In this document: positions 1 to 11,575 of the stretch, piece after piece
Layout of the letters: the number at the start of each line of letters is the position of its first letter
Numbering within the stretch: position 1 is the first letter of the stretch
Assembly: GCA_036898135.1 (NCBI GenBank)
Contig: CM072526.1
Location: forward strand, 54,802,888-54,866,887
Origin: Oncomelania hupensis
Taxonomy: Eukaryota; Mollusca; Gastropoda; Littorinimorpha; Pomatiopsidae
Length of the DNA stretch: 64,000 nt
Reading direction: 5' to 3'
The notes under the pieces: model-generated
What the model was told of the DNA's origin: nothing
Database searches by the model: none
The model's input: only the letters and a program-made list of their open reading frames with translations
Made by a program: the position numbers and the translations under genes

Positions 1-103
1 TACTATCGGTACCATTACCACTACTATCGGTACCATTACCACTACTATCGGTACCACTACCAGTAAACTAGTACCGCCACTATCGGTACGAGCACCAAGC
101 AAA
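1..103. repeat. 21-bp tandem repeat, continues left of window
   Basis: About four copies of a 21-bp unit containing CTATCGGTACCATTACCA open the window, so the array starts outside it. The last copy is degenerate. From about 104 to 520 I see no gene, only unique sequence with a T-run near 370. Confidence 0.8.
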
Positions 104-520
104 CAAATATAGTTATTGAAAATGGAGCCAGAAAACCCTTCTTTTGGCTCCAAGGATGGAATGCACTGCATTTGGCGAAAGGCAACCCCTAAAGATATAA
201 TCCTAGTTCCTACGGAGTGTGCATCCGTCAGACCATCTCTTTGTACAGGAGTTTGTGATAGTCAGCATAGGCTTAAGACAGGGTGCCATCACCCAGTATC
301 AGATAAAACACTATCACTTCCATCTTTCCTCTTTCCTACACAATGGCTGCCTACGTCATCCTTGTTGTTGTTTTTTTTTTTTTTGCTTCTAATCACGCCG
401 TCTGCTACTTGCGGAAAATCCACTTTTCCTTCAAAACTAGTCTGGGGTGAGAGGGGGAGAGGGTGGAGGCAAAAGAGAAGGTTGCTGTGTAGTGTGTGTG
501 GGGGAGTTGGGGTGGAGTAG

Positions 521-1262
521 GGGGAAGGGGGAAGTAGGAAGTGGTTTGACTGTCTACCTGACTATCAAACATGTGTAGGGGGAGGGAAGGGGGAGTAGGA
601 AATGGTTTAACTGTCTACCTGACTATCAAACATGTGTAGGGGAGGGAAGGGGGAGTAGGAAGTGGTTTGACTGTCTACCTGACTATCAAACATGTGTAGG
701 GGAGGGAAAGGGGAGTAGGAAGTGTATTGACTGTCTACTGACTATCAAACATGTGTAGGGGGGGAAGGGGAAGTAGGAAATGGTTTGACTGTCTACCTGA
801 CTATCAAACATGTGTAGGGAGGGAGGGGGAAGTAGGAAGTGGTTTGACTGTCTACCTGACTATCAAACATGTGTAGGGAGGGAGGGGGAAGTAGAAAGTG
901 GTTTGACTGTCTACCTGATTATCAAACGTGTAGGGGGGGAAGGGGGACGTAGGAAGTGGTTTGACTGTCTACCTGACTATCAAACATGTGTAGGGGGGGA
1001 AGGGGGACGTAGGAAGTGGTTTGACTGTCTACCTGACTATCAAACATGTGTAGGGGGGGAAGGGGGACGTAGGAAGTGGTTTGACTGTCTACCTGACTAT
1101 CAAACATGTGTAGGGGGGGAAGGGGAAGTAGGAAATGGTTTGACTGTCTACCTGACTATCAAACATGTGTAGGGGGGGAAGGGGGACGTAGGAAGTGGTT
1201 TGACTGTCTACCTGACTATCAAACATGTGTAGGGGGAAGGGGGAAGTGGTTTGACTGACTAC
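521..1262. repeat. 60-bp G-rich minisatellite
   Basis: About twelve copies of a 60-bp unit built from GGTTTGACTGTCTACCTGAC, then ATCAAACATGTGTAG, then a G-rich segment with several G-runs and a GTAGGAAGT end. Copies vary mainly in G-run length. Because 60 is divisible by three, long artificial open frames appear on both strands; they are not genes. Confidence 0.9.
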
Positions 1263-1561
1263 CTGACTATGAAAGATTTGTGTGTGTCTTGTGGAGATGG
1301 TGTGATCGAGGAAGGAGTGGGCTGAGGTTGCGCATCTTGAAGAGAAAGCAATTTGATGTTGGCTCAAAGTAGACCCGTTTGAGACGCAATAGGTTTTGTC
1401 TCCAAGTCCACTTTGTTCAGTCCAGACGGTGATCAGTCTCTTTTGACTTCCCAACAAAGTGTTTTGATTAAAAGCACTGTGGGACTTAAAGACGTGGCTG
1501 TTCTGTTCTGTTTGTTTATTGTCTTTTCCAGCAAGCTAATAAGACATTTTAAAAAAAATTG

Positions 1562-3105
1562 TTAGATTAGATTACCAACAGGAGAGTCCAGCAATACTTT
1601 GAACAGTTTGATTCCGAGTTGAAAATCTACATCACTGAAACTGACCTTCCCTTGCAATTCATATGGCAGTAAAGGCTTAATTTGATCACATTCAAATAAA
1701 ACATGCTGTAATGAGATGGATGCATCACAAACACACTTTACATCTTTACAGTGCTTAGTTTTAATGGCATTGAGCAAAATTCTGTTAGTCATCGTAAGCA
1801 CAGCTCTTGAGTAACCATTTAATGGATTGTCTTGTTTCTTAAAGTCAAGAGTACTTTTCATTATATTTTCAATTTCATTTTGAATTTCTTTTGAAGATTT
1901 CATAACTTCAATGTATCGAGAATTTAATTGTAAAGCGCCTTGTTTAGCCCCTTTATCTGCTAATTCATTATAGAAAAAACCACAATGTGATGGTAACCAG
2001 CAGAAAGAGATGTTTGTGCCATTAATGATTAAGCTGTGAATAATATGTCTAATTTCTATTATTAAATCTCTTCTATTTTTATTATTTTGAGATTGTAACG
2101 CTTCTAGCACTGACATTGAATCAACACATATAACTATTTGAAAAATACTGATCTGAAGACTGGATATGTTTCTTAGTGCCATTAAGATTGCTATCAGTTC
2201 GGCTGTAAATATAGATATATTCTTGCCCAAGTAAAATGATTCGTTCATTTTTAAATCAGGAATAACATATGCTGCACCTGTTTCACCTGATGATAAAACA
2301 GAACCGTCAGTATACACTTTTAAATGTTGAGAATAAACAGAATCTATGTGTTCACGAGCCTCAGTTGTAACTAAGTTACTATTAACACTTTTGAATGTGT
2401 TACAATAATGAATATCAAAATTACCCTTCATCATCTCCCAAGGAGGCATTGGTGAAGAAATATCTGTCTTAAGTCTTTTTATGTCCTCTACCGTAGAATC
2501 AATTAAGTCTTTAGTATATGTAGAAATCGTTTCTAAGAATCTAACATTTTGTGCTCGTTTTGGGTATTCTAAATCAGACCTAAACAACAACTCTTCATTA
2601 GTACTATTGCAAATATTATGTGTTCTTACGATATATTTAACACAAGCCAACTTTCTCTGTTCATCCAGGGGCATAATTCCTGCGAACATATAAGCTTTAG
2701 ATGTATTTGTATGCACGGGAACACCTAGGGCTAATTTTATAGCCTTGCTATCTAGACTTTTCAACTTATTTAAATAACTCTTCGGAGCTGAAAAATATGC
2801 TTCCTGCCCGTACATTAATTTAGATCTGACAAGTGAAGTTGCTAAATGAACGAGTGTCTTTATATCTTGACCCCAAGATTTTGTACTAATGATCTTTAAT
2901 AAATAATAACTTTTTAAAGCATTCTGAATTAAATACTCAATATGTCTTGTCCTTTTTTAACTTCCTTGTTAGATATACACCTAAAAATTTCCGCTGGACC
3001 TAAAGCAACAATAAATCAATCAATCAATCAACCTAAAAATTTAATCTCAGCAGTATATTCAATTTCTTCATTTTCTATCAATATTTTAGGAAGTTTTCTT
3101 GGTAC
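1562..3105 (-). pseudogene. LINE ORF2 3' half: end of RT plus RNase H
   Basis: The clean open part (2815 down to 1562, 417 codons) has a ribonuclease H domain: VYTDGS carries the first Asp near residue 170, FTAELIA the Glu near 206, CVDSMS the next Asp near 232, and ELADKGAKQ the last Asp near 287. A C-x2-C...H-x4-C knuckle-like pattern follows near residues 356-378. Upstream without a start codon the same strand continues as RT thumb sequence, including FLGVYL near 2985, but with a one-base shift near 2955 and a 40-bp retro-insert. RNase H would remove RNA from the RNA:DNA hybrid made by the RT. As 5'-truncated, frameshifted sequence cut from its own RT, it is a dead copy. Confidence 0.85.
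2979..3042 (+). mobile_element. 40-bp retroposon tail with 12-bp TSD, nested in LINE
   Basis: The 12-mer ACCTAAAAATTT occurs at 2979-2990 and again at 3031-3042. Between them lie 40 bp that begin CCGCTGGACCTAAAGCAA and end in an AATC tetranucleotide tail. The same 3' end occurs at 60594-60653 and, reversed, at 58948-59010. It is therefore the extreme 3' end of a retroposon family inserted by target-primed reverse transcription. Confidence 0.85.
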
Positions 3106-4207
3106 TTGACAGTTACTAAAATGTGGAAAAAGTTGTCAGAAATGAAAAATGGATACAGTCTCCCTAAATGTCCCATAAAGCTAACAAATAATACATTTCC
3201 AACATCATTAGAGAAGGCTGATGAATTTGTAAAAGTATTTGCTAATGTAAGTCAGTCGTCTAGTTTGCCTAGTCACATACAACAACAAAGAGAAATTGAA
3301 GAAAGTAGTCCTACATTTGAGCCTCCTCTACCCAATAATAGTTTATATTATAATGCCGACATAACGTTTGAAGAAGTTAAAAATGTAGTATTCCAATTTG
3401 GACGAAAGAATTCAGCGGTAGGATTAGACGGAATCTCATACAAACTTTTATCTAATATTCCTGACAATTGGCTCCACATTTTACATGAAATTATAGCAAA
3501 TAGTTGGGCAAAAGGTACCTTGCCCGAATTCTGGAAAACATCTCTAATTATCCCATTACCAAAATCTGGCAAATCTCGCAGTGTTGTTTCAAGTTATAGG
3601 CCTATCGCGTTGACGTCACATGCCTGTAAAATAATGGAGAAAGTTGTATTGGAACGGTTATCACATTATTGCGTCAAACAAAAAATAATTCCTATCAATC
3701 AAGCTGGGTTTCAAAAAGGCCGATCGACTGTTGATCATTTAGTTAAGCTAACAACGCATATTAAAAGACAATTTGCAAAGCGTAAAGGAGTTTTAGCAAC
3801 ATTTTTTGATATTACAAGAGCATACGACAGAGTTTGGCATGCACGTTTACTTTTCAAAATAAAGCAAATTGGATTATCTGGACACATGTATAATTTTATA
3901 AAAACTTTCTTACAAAATATATCTATAAATGTTAAAGTTGGAAATTGTTATTCATCAAGTCATTCGACGAATATGGGTATTCCTCAAGGGGCAATAATAT
4001 CTCCAATTTTGTTCAACATTTTAATCTACGATTTGCCAAAAGTTTTCAGTAACAGGGTTACTCTTGTTCAATATGCTGATGACATTGCTATATGGATGAA
4101 TGTTAATCTAAAAAAGAAAACTTCTTTGTATGAAATAAAACACATTACTTTAGTTTATCAAACAGAAATAAATAGTTTAAACAAGTACATGATATCTAAT
4201 GGCCTAG
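3106..4207 (+). pseudogene. LINE ORF2 RT half, inverted relative to its 3' half
   Basis: The open frame encodes the RT fingers and palm of a LINE. Motifs in order are KNSAVGLDGIS (about residue 100), YRPIALTS (164), QAGFQKGRSTVDH (199), the first catalytic Asp in TFFDITRAYDRVWH (about 234), GIPQGAIISP (290) and the active-site box QYADDIAIW (YADD at about 323-326). The catalytic residues are present. The frame leaves the element after the residues MISNGLE at about 4207 and runs into flanking DNA to 4269. No endonuclease precedes it. The real first Met would be at 3121, but this is an internal fragment, so no natural start exists. Confidence 0.88.
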
Positions 4208-4219
4208 AAAGACGTGGCT

Positions 4220-5726
4220 TCCGTAGGCCAACTAATCACCTCCTGTGGGCTGATATGAGACGCTGCTAACTACTTTGTTGCTACCAAAAGATGTTTTGTT
4301 CGCTATTTTACTTTCTTTTTGACTAAAATGATGTTTTGGGAATCAGTTGATCACTTATAGCCTTTCGTTAACAATATGTATCCCCGACTTCAAACAAACT
4401 TTAGACTTCGGAAAACCCCAAATTTAATTTTACCTAATAAATACAACGGTTTTTTTTTTTGGATTTTTTATCTTCTTCAAACTGTTTTCACGCTTACATC
4501 GCCGTTTTTCGTGGATTCGAAGAAATTAAAATTAAGTTTCAATATTTTAAATGAAGTAAAAACGTTGCAGTTTGAAGAATACAGAAGCACAGCAACTTGT
4601 TACCCATGGAGAGTAGCATCATCGGTGTGTTAACTAGGTTATGAACGTCAAGGAATGGCACAGTTATACAATATCAAACACAACATTAGTTCACGCCCAA
4701 AGTAGACCAACCTTATACAAAGATTACCAAACAGAGTATCTGACTTTAGCAACTTTGGAACACATGACCTAACTAAAACAACCTTGCAACAAAGGAGTTT
4801 CCTTGTTATCGCAGGGCACAGAAACGGAAGGTATCTTTGTACGGCTGAGGAATCTGATTGGCTTTCACCCTTCACATGCACAGCCATTTGCCCTGAGCGA
4901 GAGTCCACACAGTATGTCTGATAAGCCTTGGATGACGTCAAATGCCCACCCCATACTGTGCACAGCTTGCCAAATGCAGTTGAAGAGCCCCTGGGGGATG
5001 GGAAGGGTGTAAGGGGGGTGGGGGATTCAACGTAGGTAATCATTTGGACTAGTGCTACAGGTGACATCCCTGTAGGGGTGGTGTGAAGGGGCTCAATGTA
5101 GGCCAGGTTTACTGATCCACCACATCGACGTCAATTCAACATGAAAATCAAAAGCCACCGACGGAAATTAATGTTGTTGCGATTAAATGAACTACAACCT
5201 ACTCTTTCATGCCAGCGGCCCTAAGGGTTGTTGGGAGCGGAATGTTTACAGCGTGTTGACGTTTGCCGTGTTATCGCTGTGTTGGATGTTGTAGCGCGGA
5301 GCACGTGCCCTACGCTCACAACACAGGTCTGTGTCTATGTCAGACTTGGACCTCCACACTTCCCGTGCACCGACCCAAAACATGGCCGATGTCTCCATTT
5401 TAACATAATAACGTGTCCTTGTATCCCGTATCTTGTAGCCGTCATCACAAAATCTATCAGCACTCCACTTCGTCACTCGTAGCCGTACATCAACCTTGGC
5501 AGTTATCAACGGAGTGCTTGTTTAGGTAAACGGGTAAACATATATCTCTAACCACTCGGCGAGGTTTCTACCGGAAGTGCTGATGTAATAGTTGTAGTTG
5601 ACGTAGCATTGACGTCAGAGAGATGTGTACGTGACGGTTGACATCACTCGTCGTGTCGGACACAGAAACAGCGGCTCCACCCAGGCTCTGCCTGATCCCC
5701 TTAACCCTCCCCTACACCTTCACCCC
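4220..5726. other. Unique sequence, no gene recognised
   Basis: No frame here shows a recognisable domain and the open frames are short. I see no tandem array, tRNA-like head or terminal inverted repeat. Confidence 0.55.
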
Positions 5727-6379
5727 TTGACGATGGTACTCTACCCTAAAGGGCTGCAGTATGTATATGTACAGTATGACCGCACTGTACCTTGACGATG
5801 ATACACTACCCTAAAGGGCAGCAGTATGTATATGTACAGTATGACCGCACTGTACATTGACGATGGTACACTACCCTAAAGGGCAGCAGTATGTCCATGT
5901 ACAGTATGACCGCACTGTACCTTGACGATGGTACACTACCCTAAAGGGCAGCAGTATGTCCATGTACAGTATGACCGCACTGTACCTTGACGATGGTACA
6001 CTACCCTAAAGGACAGCAGTATGTCCATGTACAGTATGACCGCACTGTACATTGACGATGGTACACTACCCTAAAGGACAGCAGTATGTCCATGTACAGT
6101 ATGACCGCACTGTACCTTGACGATGGTACACTACCCTAAAGGACAGCAGTATGTCCATGTACAGTATGACCGCACTGTACATTGACGATGGTACACTACC
6201 CTAAAGGACAGCAGTATGTCTATGTACAGTATGACCGCACTGTACCTTGACGATGGTACACTACCCTAAAGGACAGCAGTATGTCTATGTACAGTATGAC
6301 CGCACTGTACATTGACGATGGTACACTACCCTAAAGGACAGCAGTATGTCCATGTACAGTATGACCGCACTGTACCTTG
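5727..6379. repeat. 65-bp minisatellite with a hairpin in every unit
   Basis: Ten copies of a 65-bp unit starting TTGACGATGGTACACTACCC. Each holds the inverted repeat GTACAGT...ACTGTAC separated by the 8-base loop ATGACCGC. In copies followed by A the stem extends to 8 bp (TGTACAGT/ACTGTACA). The base before TTGACG is C or A and largely alternates along the array, suggesting a 130-bp dimer. Confidence 0.92.
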
Positions 6380-7085
6380 ACGCACCACGCTCAGGGACGG
6401 GATTAACAACCTCAGCTTACACTCTCTCATTTTACCAAAACACCACAACGCTTCCCAACGTCATGACTTTGGACCAATCAGCGTCAAATTTGATACTCGA
6501 TCAATAACAAGCTTTACTAAGGCCGTGTCAAACCTGTTGAAACCCCAACGCGCAATTCCATCTTAAAAGCAATGGAGTGTTTGTTTATTGCATTCATGCT
6601 TCACTGACAGCTGAACGAGACTTAGCTTGTTCCAGTTGACGACTCTATATAAATTATACACACAGCTGCTGCACCGCCAATCTAAGGGGCACACTATTAA
6701 ATCGTAATCGAAGAGTCGTGATATTAAACAAGGCACAAAGGGAGGCAATATTAAACCGGACTTCCCAGGGTTGCTCCCCCTCTTTCAACTCGTGCCCCGT
6801 GCCGTCAGGTGTGATCTTATTGGATGGAGAATCTTTGTGATATTGTACTAGGATAACATCGTTTGTATGTTATGATCCAGCTTTAGGATGGTTCATAGCA
6901 TGGGTTGTACACAGGGCAGAGAAAGGCCTCACTGTTGATGCAAGGCAGGGGTATGAGATGCTTTCTCAAGTCCATGGTGTCAACAATTAAACCAGATCGC
7001 TTGTAAATCAAAGGATCAAAACTGCTATACCAGGTAGATTCCGAATTCATCATCCCTATGATGCACAAGCTTAGGCAGAGAATCA
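6380..7085. other. Unique sequence, no gene recognised
   Basis: A GGACCAATCAGCG stretch near 6470 resembles a CCAAT box, but no coding exon or start site can be supported. Confidence 0.5.
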
Positions 7086-7700
7086 GTGACTACATTATCC
7101 CATTATTCTACCATGACTACGTTATCCCATTATTCTACTATGACTACATTATCCCATTATTCTACCATGACTACATTATCCCATTATACTACCATGACTA
7201 CATTATCCCATACCATGACTACATTATCCCATTATACTACCATGACTACATTATCCCATTATACTACCATGACTACATTATCCCATTATACTACCATGAC
7301 TACATTATCCCATTATACTACCATGACTACATTATCCCATTATACTACCATGACTACATTATCCCATTATTCTACCATGACTACATTATCCCATTATACT
7401 ACCATGACTACATTATCCCATTATTCTACCATGACTACATTATCCCATTATACTACCATGACTACATTATCCCATTATTCTACCATGACTACATTATCCC
7501 ATTATTCTACCATGACTACATTATCCCATTATACTACCATGACTACATTATCCCATTATTCTACCATGACTACATTATCCCATTATTCTACCATGACTAC
7601 GTTATCCCATTATTCTACCATGACTACGTTATCCCATTATTCTACCATGACTACATTATCCCATTATTCTACCATGACTACGTTATCCCATTATTCTACC
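7086..7700. repeat. 27-bp minisatellite, left half
   Basis: About 22 copies of a 27-bp unit, TGACTACATTATCCCATTAT plus TCTACCA, with T/A and A/G variants. Since 27 is a multiple of three, two plus frames stay open as nonapeptide repeats (YHDYIIPLF; HYSTMTTLS). There is no sign of a gene. The array continues at 8117 after a SINE. Confidence 0.93.
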
Positions 7701-7743
<43 letters not shown>

Positions 7744-8113
7744 TACAGGATGCTATGTACGCGCCTTTCCCCAAGGCTCAAAGCGCGGCGATCTATACCA
7801 ACATACACGCTCACCTGTCTCATTTACCCTCACACACACCAAATACACATACATCACTCTAACAGGTGGTGTAAAGGCAGGGAGATCGCTATTAGAAGAC
7901 GGAAGAAAATCGAATTTTTATTTTTAGAAAAATTTTATATTGACTGCATCCTGTACCATTATTGAAGGGAGGCAGGAAACCGGAGTGCCCGGAGAAAACC
8001 CTCGGTGACCTCAATAGTCTCGTACCTAAGTCACATACGTTCGCCCCTTGCGGGAATCGAACCCGCGACCTTCGGCATAGGAAACCGGCGACTTATCCAC
8101 TGCGCCACGACTA
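7700..8113 (-). mobile_element. tRNA-Arg-like SINE inserted in the 27-bp array
   Basis: On minus the element starts with a tRNA-like head at about 8113-8040: A-box GTGGCGCAGTGGATAA, an anticodon-arm region with TTCCTATG, and B-box GGGTTCGATTCCCGC. This resembles tRNA-Arg. A body follows, with a conserved-looking GTTTTCTCCGGGCACTCCGG segment near 7985-8005 (reminiscent of the conserved central domains of metazoan SINE superfamilies; assignment not verified) and an (ATT)n tail at 7700-7741. The flanks are the 27-bp array on both sides. No clean TSD is visible because the target is itself repetitive. It is not a tRNA gene. Confidence 0.82.
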
Positions 8114-8116
8114 CAT

Positions 8117-8735
8117 TACATTACCATGACTACATTATCCCATTATTCTACCATGACTACATTATCCCATTATTCTACCATGACTACATTATCCCATTAT
8201 TCTACCATGACTACGTTATCCCATTATTCTACCATGACTACATTATCCCATAATCTACCATGACTACGTTATCCCATTATACTACCATGACTACATTATC
8301 CCATTATTCTACCATGACTACGTTATCCCATTATTCTACCATGACTACATTATCCCATTATTCTACCATGACTACATTATCCCATTATTCTACCATGACT
8401 ACATTATCCCATTATTCTACCATGACTACATTATCCCATTATTCTACCATGACTACGTTATCCCATTATTCTACCATGACTACGTTATCCCATTATTCTA
8501 CCATGACTACATTATCCCATTATACTACCATGACTACATTATCCCATTATACTATCATGACTACATTATCCCATTATTCTACCATGACTATATTATCCCA
8601 TTATTCTACCATGACTACATTATCCCATTATTCTACCATGACTACATTATCCCATTATTCTCACAGTAGTCATATCACAACATACAATGTCCCATTATTC
8701 TACCATGACTACATTATCCCATTATTCTCACAGTA
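8117..8735. repeat. 27-bp minisatellite, right half
   Basis: Continuation of the array at 7086 with the same unit, about 22 copies, grading at 8655 into a different 31-bp repeat. Confidence 0.92.
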
Positions 8736-8872
8736 GTCATATCACAACATACAATTGTCCACATTAGTCATATCACAACATACAATTGTCCACAGTAGTC
8801 AAATGACAACATACAATTGTCCACAATAGTCATATAACAACATACAATTGTCCACAGTAGTCATATCACAGC
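8655..8872. repeat. 31-bp minisatellite
   Basis: About five copies of a 31-bp unit, CACAGTAGTCATATCACAAC plus ATACAATTGTC. A stretch of the 27-bp unit is interleaved at 8690-8728, showing local rearrangement between the two arrays. Confidence 0.85.
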
Positions 8873-8904
8873 AGTATTCTTCTCCGTTTTTACCGGAAGC
8901 ACAA

Positions 8905-9828
8905 AAGGTTACTCTCTCCAACACTCTTCAACATCTTCCAAGAGCGCATCATGTCAGATGCCCTTGCAGATCACGAAGGCACAGTCAGCATAGGGGGTAG
9001 AGCAATCTCCAAACTCCGTTTTGCGGTTGAAATTGATGGATTGGCTGGAGAGGAACAAGAACTTGAACAGCTGGTACAGAGGCTTGACACCTCCTCCTAT
9101 GGACAGAGCCTATGGAATGGAAATAAGTGCAGAGAAGACCAAAATGATGACCAACAACACCAAAGGCATCAAAATGGACATCAAAGTCCAAGGCCGATTC
9201 CTCAACACAGTACATAGCTACAAATATTTAGGAGCCATTGTATCAGACAATGGGTCCGGACAGGAAGTCCTCTCCAGGATCGCACAAACAACTGCTGCTC
9301 TGACAAGGTTGAAGCCCATTTGGAAAGATAGGACCATCAGTCTACATTCCGAGGTAAGGCTGTTGCGCTCCTTTGTCATCTCCATCTTCCTATACGCTTG
9401 AAACATGGACCCTCACAGCAGATCTACAATGAAGAATACAAGCACGAAGATGAGGTGCTACAGAAGACTTCTGGGCATTTCCTATATCCAGCACATCACC
9501 AACATCGAAGTCCGACAGACCATTACACAAGCCAGTGGACAACACAATGACATTGCTCAGTGGTGAAGAAGCGGAAACTCCGATGGGGGCCATGGCCACA
9601 TCACCAGAGCATTAGGCCTTGCAAAAACCATCCTGCAAGGCACGGTGCAAGGAGGCAGAAGAAGAGGGAGTCAGAAAAAGAGGTGGGAGGACAACATTTG
9701 AGAATGGACTGGTTTGACATTGAACGTAGCCATGAGGGTTGCTGAGAACAAAGAAAGATGGAGTACGCTAATTAAACGATCATTTGTGGTGCCCCAACGA
9801 CCTTTGAGTTACGGGATAGGATAGGATA
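8905..9828 (+). pseudogene. Decayed RTE-type LINE reverse transcriptase, 3' part
   Basis: Translation in shifting frames gives the tail of the widespread endonuclease-reverse-transcriptase family. Recognisable pieces are SDALADHEGTVSIGGR, DGLAGEEQELEQLVQRLD, YGMEISAEKTKMMTNN, YKYLGAIVSDNGS, LSRIAQTTAALTRLKPIWKD, a KKRKLRW segment, a TILQGTVQGGRR-like segment, and VVPQRP near the end. The active-site box is ruined: Val-Glu stand where the two catalytic Asp should be, near 9025. At least three frameshifts and an internal stop near 9400 are present. The copy is 5'-truncated, lacking endonuclease and RT fingers. Assignment to RTE-like elements rests on remembered motif order. Confidence 0.82.
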
Positions 9829-10834
9829 TGAAAAGGTATAAAAAAAATCGAGGCAGAGACGGAAGCTTTAGCGTTTGAAATTGTGAACAAGAATGGTAAA
9901 CATACAGTCACAACAAACAAACAAATCTGAATGTGAGCCATATCTCCAGTAATTTTCTTTCTTTCTCTTTGTTTCTTTCTTTCTTTCTTTCTTACGCTTA
10001 TACATCGTTATTCCAGTGATGTATGGAAAAGGGCATGTCTGTGTAATAAAGGTAAATGTTGTACGGCACTTGAAATAGAGATGTACATGTGAACGTGAGC
10101 TAGATCTCCGGTGCTGCAGGTCCTAGGTGAGTACAAAGAAAGGCAAACATGACAGCGGGAGTAGCAATCAATAAAAGCAATTAAATCCTTCCTCCTCGCT
10201 ATGATACAGGACTGACGGCGTGCCTGCAAACAGCAGCTACAGAGCTCTACAAACGATACACAGTTGTGGACAATGACAGCTATAGACATACACCACCTCC
10301 ACCCTCCCTCGCGCCTTTCCACACTACCCACCCTCGCTGTGATACTGGGATGACGGCGTGCCTGCAAACATCATCTAGTCGTTGATGATGACAGGTACAA
10401 TATATCATCATCGTCACCATCATTATCAGATCTAGTATTAGGTTAAGCATGATGCCATACACCTCCCCGGCCTCCGATACTCTAGTCTGCCAACAACAGA
10501 GATGTAGTTAAAAAGCAAGGACACAGCCACAGAACTACACAGACAGACAGAGCATACACAACCGTTGCACTGACACATGATAGGCGCACAATACAAATAA
10601 TGATGTACATGTACACAATATGGCTACAGCACACAGCCTAACCACAATTTCTCTGTATAATCACAGCACACACACACACACACACACACTTCGCACATTC
10701 TCACAAGTACACTCAAAGTACATATATCCAAACACACACCTACACACACCTACACACATGTGAGTGTGTAATATTTGTATATTACATAAACCATCCCCAT
10801 AATGTACGTACGTACACCTTTACTACCACACGCA

Positions 10835-10889
<55 letters not shown>

Positions 10890-11128
10890 TCCCCCCCTCC
10901 CCCTTGTGACACACACAGGCATGCGTAAGGATTCCCGTTTTAAAAGTTCAAGGCTGTGAAGCACCCAACACAAAACATAATAAACATGATAAAATGTTGG
11001 TCCTGACGGACGACGTCTTCAACGATGTAAAACAATGTTGAAGGGGAATAGAACGCTCACCTATTTGCAGGGAATTTGCATGCGACCACTACACACTGAA
11101 TGAAAGAACAATGAAGTTTACCGACCAC
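9829..11128. other. Unique sequence with microsatellites
   Basis: No gene recognised. It holds a TTCTTTC-rich stretch near 9955-9990, a (CA)n at about 10675-10689, a (CT)n at 10839-10887, and two related 42-bp segments near 10198 and 10334 sharing GACGGCGTGCCTGCAAACA. Confidence 0.6.
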
Positions 11129-11575
11129 GTGTCATGTGGTCTTACCGTCCACGTCTCCTCGTTTGATCATTGCTGATCGCGCCAAAGACGTGTCATGTGG
11201 TCTTACCGTCCACGTCACCTCGTTTGATCATTGCTGATCGCGCCAAAGACGTGTCATGTGGTCTTACCGTCCACGTCACCTCGTTTGATCATTGCTGATC
11301 ACGCCAAAGACGTGTCATGTGGTCTTACCGTCCACGTCACCTCGTTTGATCATTGTTGATCACGCCAAAAACATTTCATGTGGTCCTACCGTCCACGTCT
11401 CCTCGTTTGATCATTGCTGATCACGCCAAAGACATGTCATGTGGTCCTACCGTCCACGTCTCCTCGTTTGATCATTGCTGATCACGCCAAAGACGTTTTC
11501 ATGTGGTCTTACCGTCCACGTCACCTCGTTTGATCATTGCTGATCACGCCAAAGACGTGTCATCTGGTCTTACCG
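11129..11575. repeat. 61-bp minisatellite
   Basis: Just over seven copies of a 61-bp unit, GTCATGTGGTCTTACCGTCC, then ACGTCACCTCGTTTGATCAT, then TGCTGATCACGCCAAAGAC. The TGATCATTGCTGATCA part is an imperfect palindrome present in every copy. Confidence 0.92.

Larger units (their letters stand above)
1488..4219 (-). mobile_element. Non-LTR retrotransposon (LINE) with inverted 5' part (twin-primed copy)
   Basis: One insertion bounded by a perfect 12-bp target-site duplication, AAAGACGTGGCT, at 1488-1499 and 4208-4219. On the minus strand the 3' half (end of RT, RNase H, 3' UTR) runs from about 3108 to 1500. The upstream RT half is flipped and reads on the plus strand from about 3110 to 4207. 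The two halves meet near 3108. This arrangement, with one TSD around the whole, is the known product of twin priming during target-primed reverse transcription. The endonuclease region is missing (5' truncation). An RNase H domain beside a LINE RT suggests an I-like or related group; the clade is not proven. A second retro-insert sits inside at 2979-3042. Confidence 0.88.

Noticed and set aside
8040..8113. Possible tRNA-Arg gene on minus
   Set aside because: It continues directly into a SINE body and (ATT)n tail, and the acceptor stem does not close.
7058..8736. Long repetitive protein genes in the 27-bp array
   Set aside because: The unit is a multiple of three and lacks stops in two frames; no codon-level constraint, and a SINE splits it.
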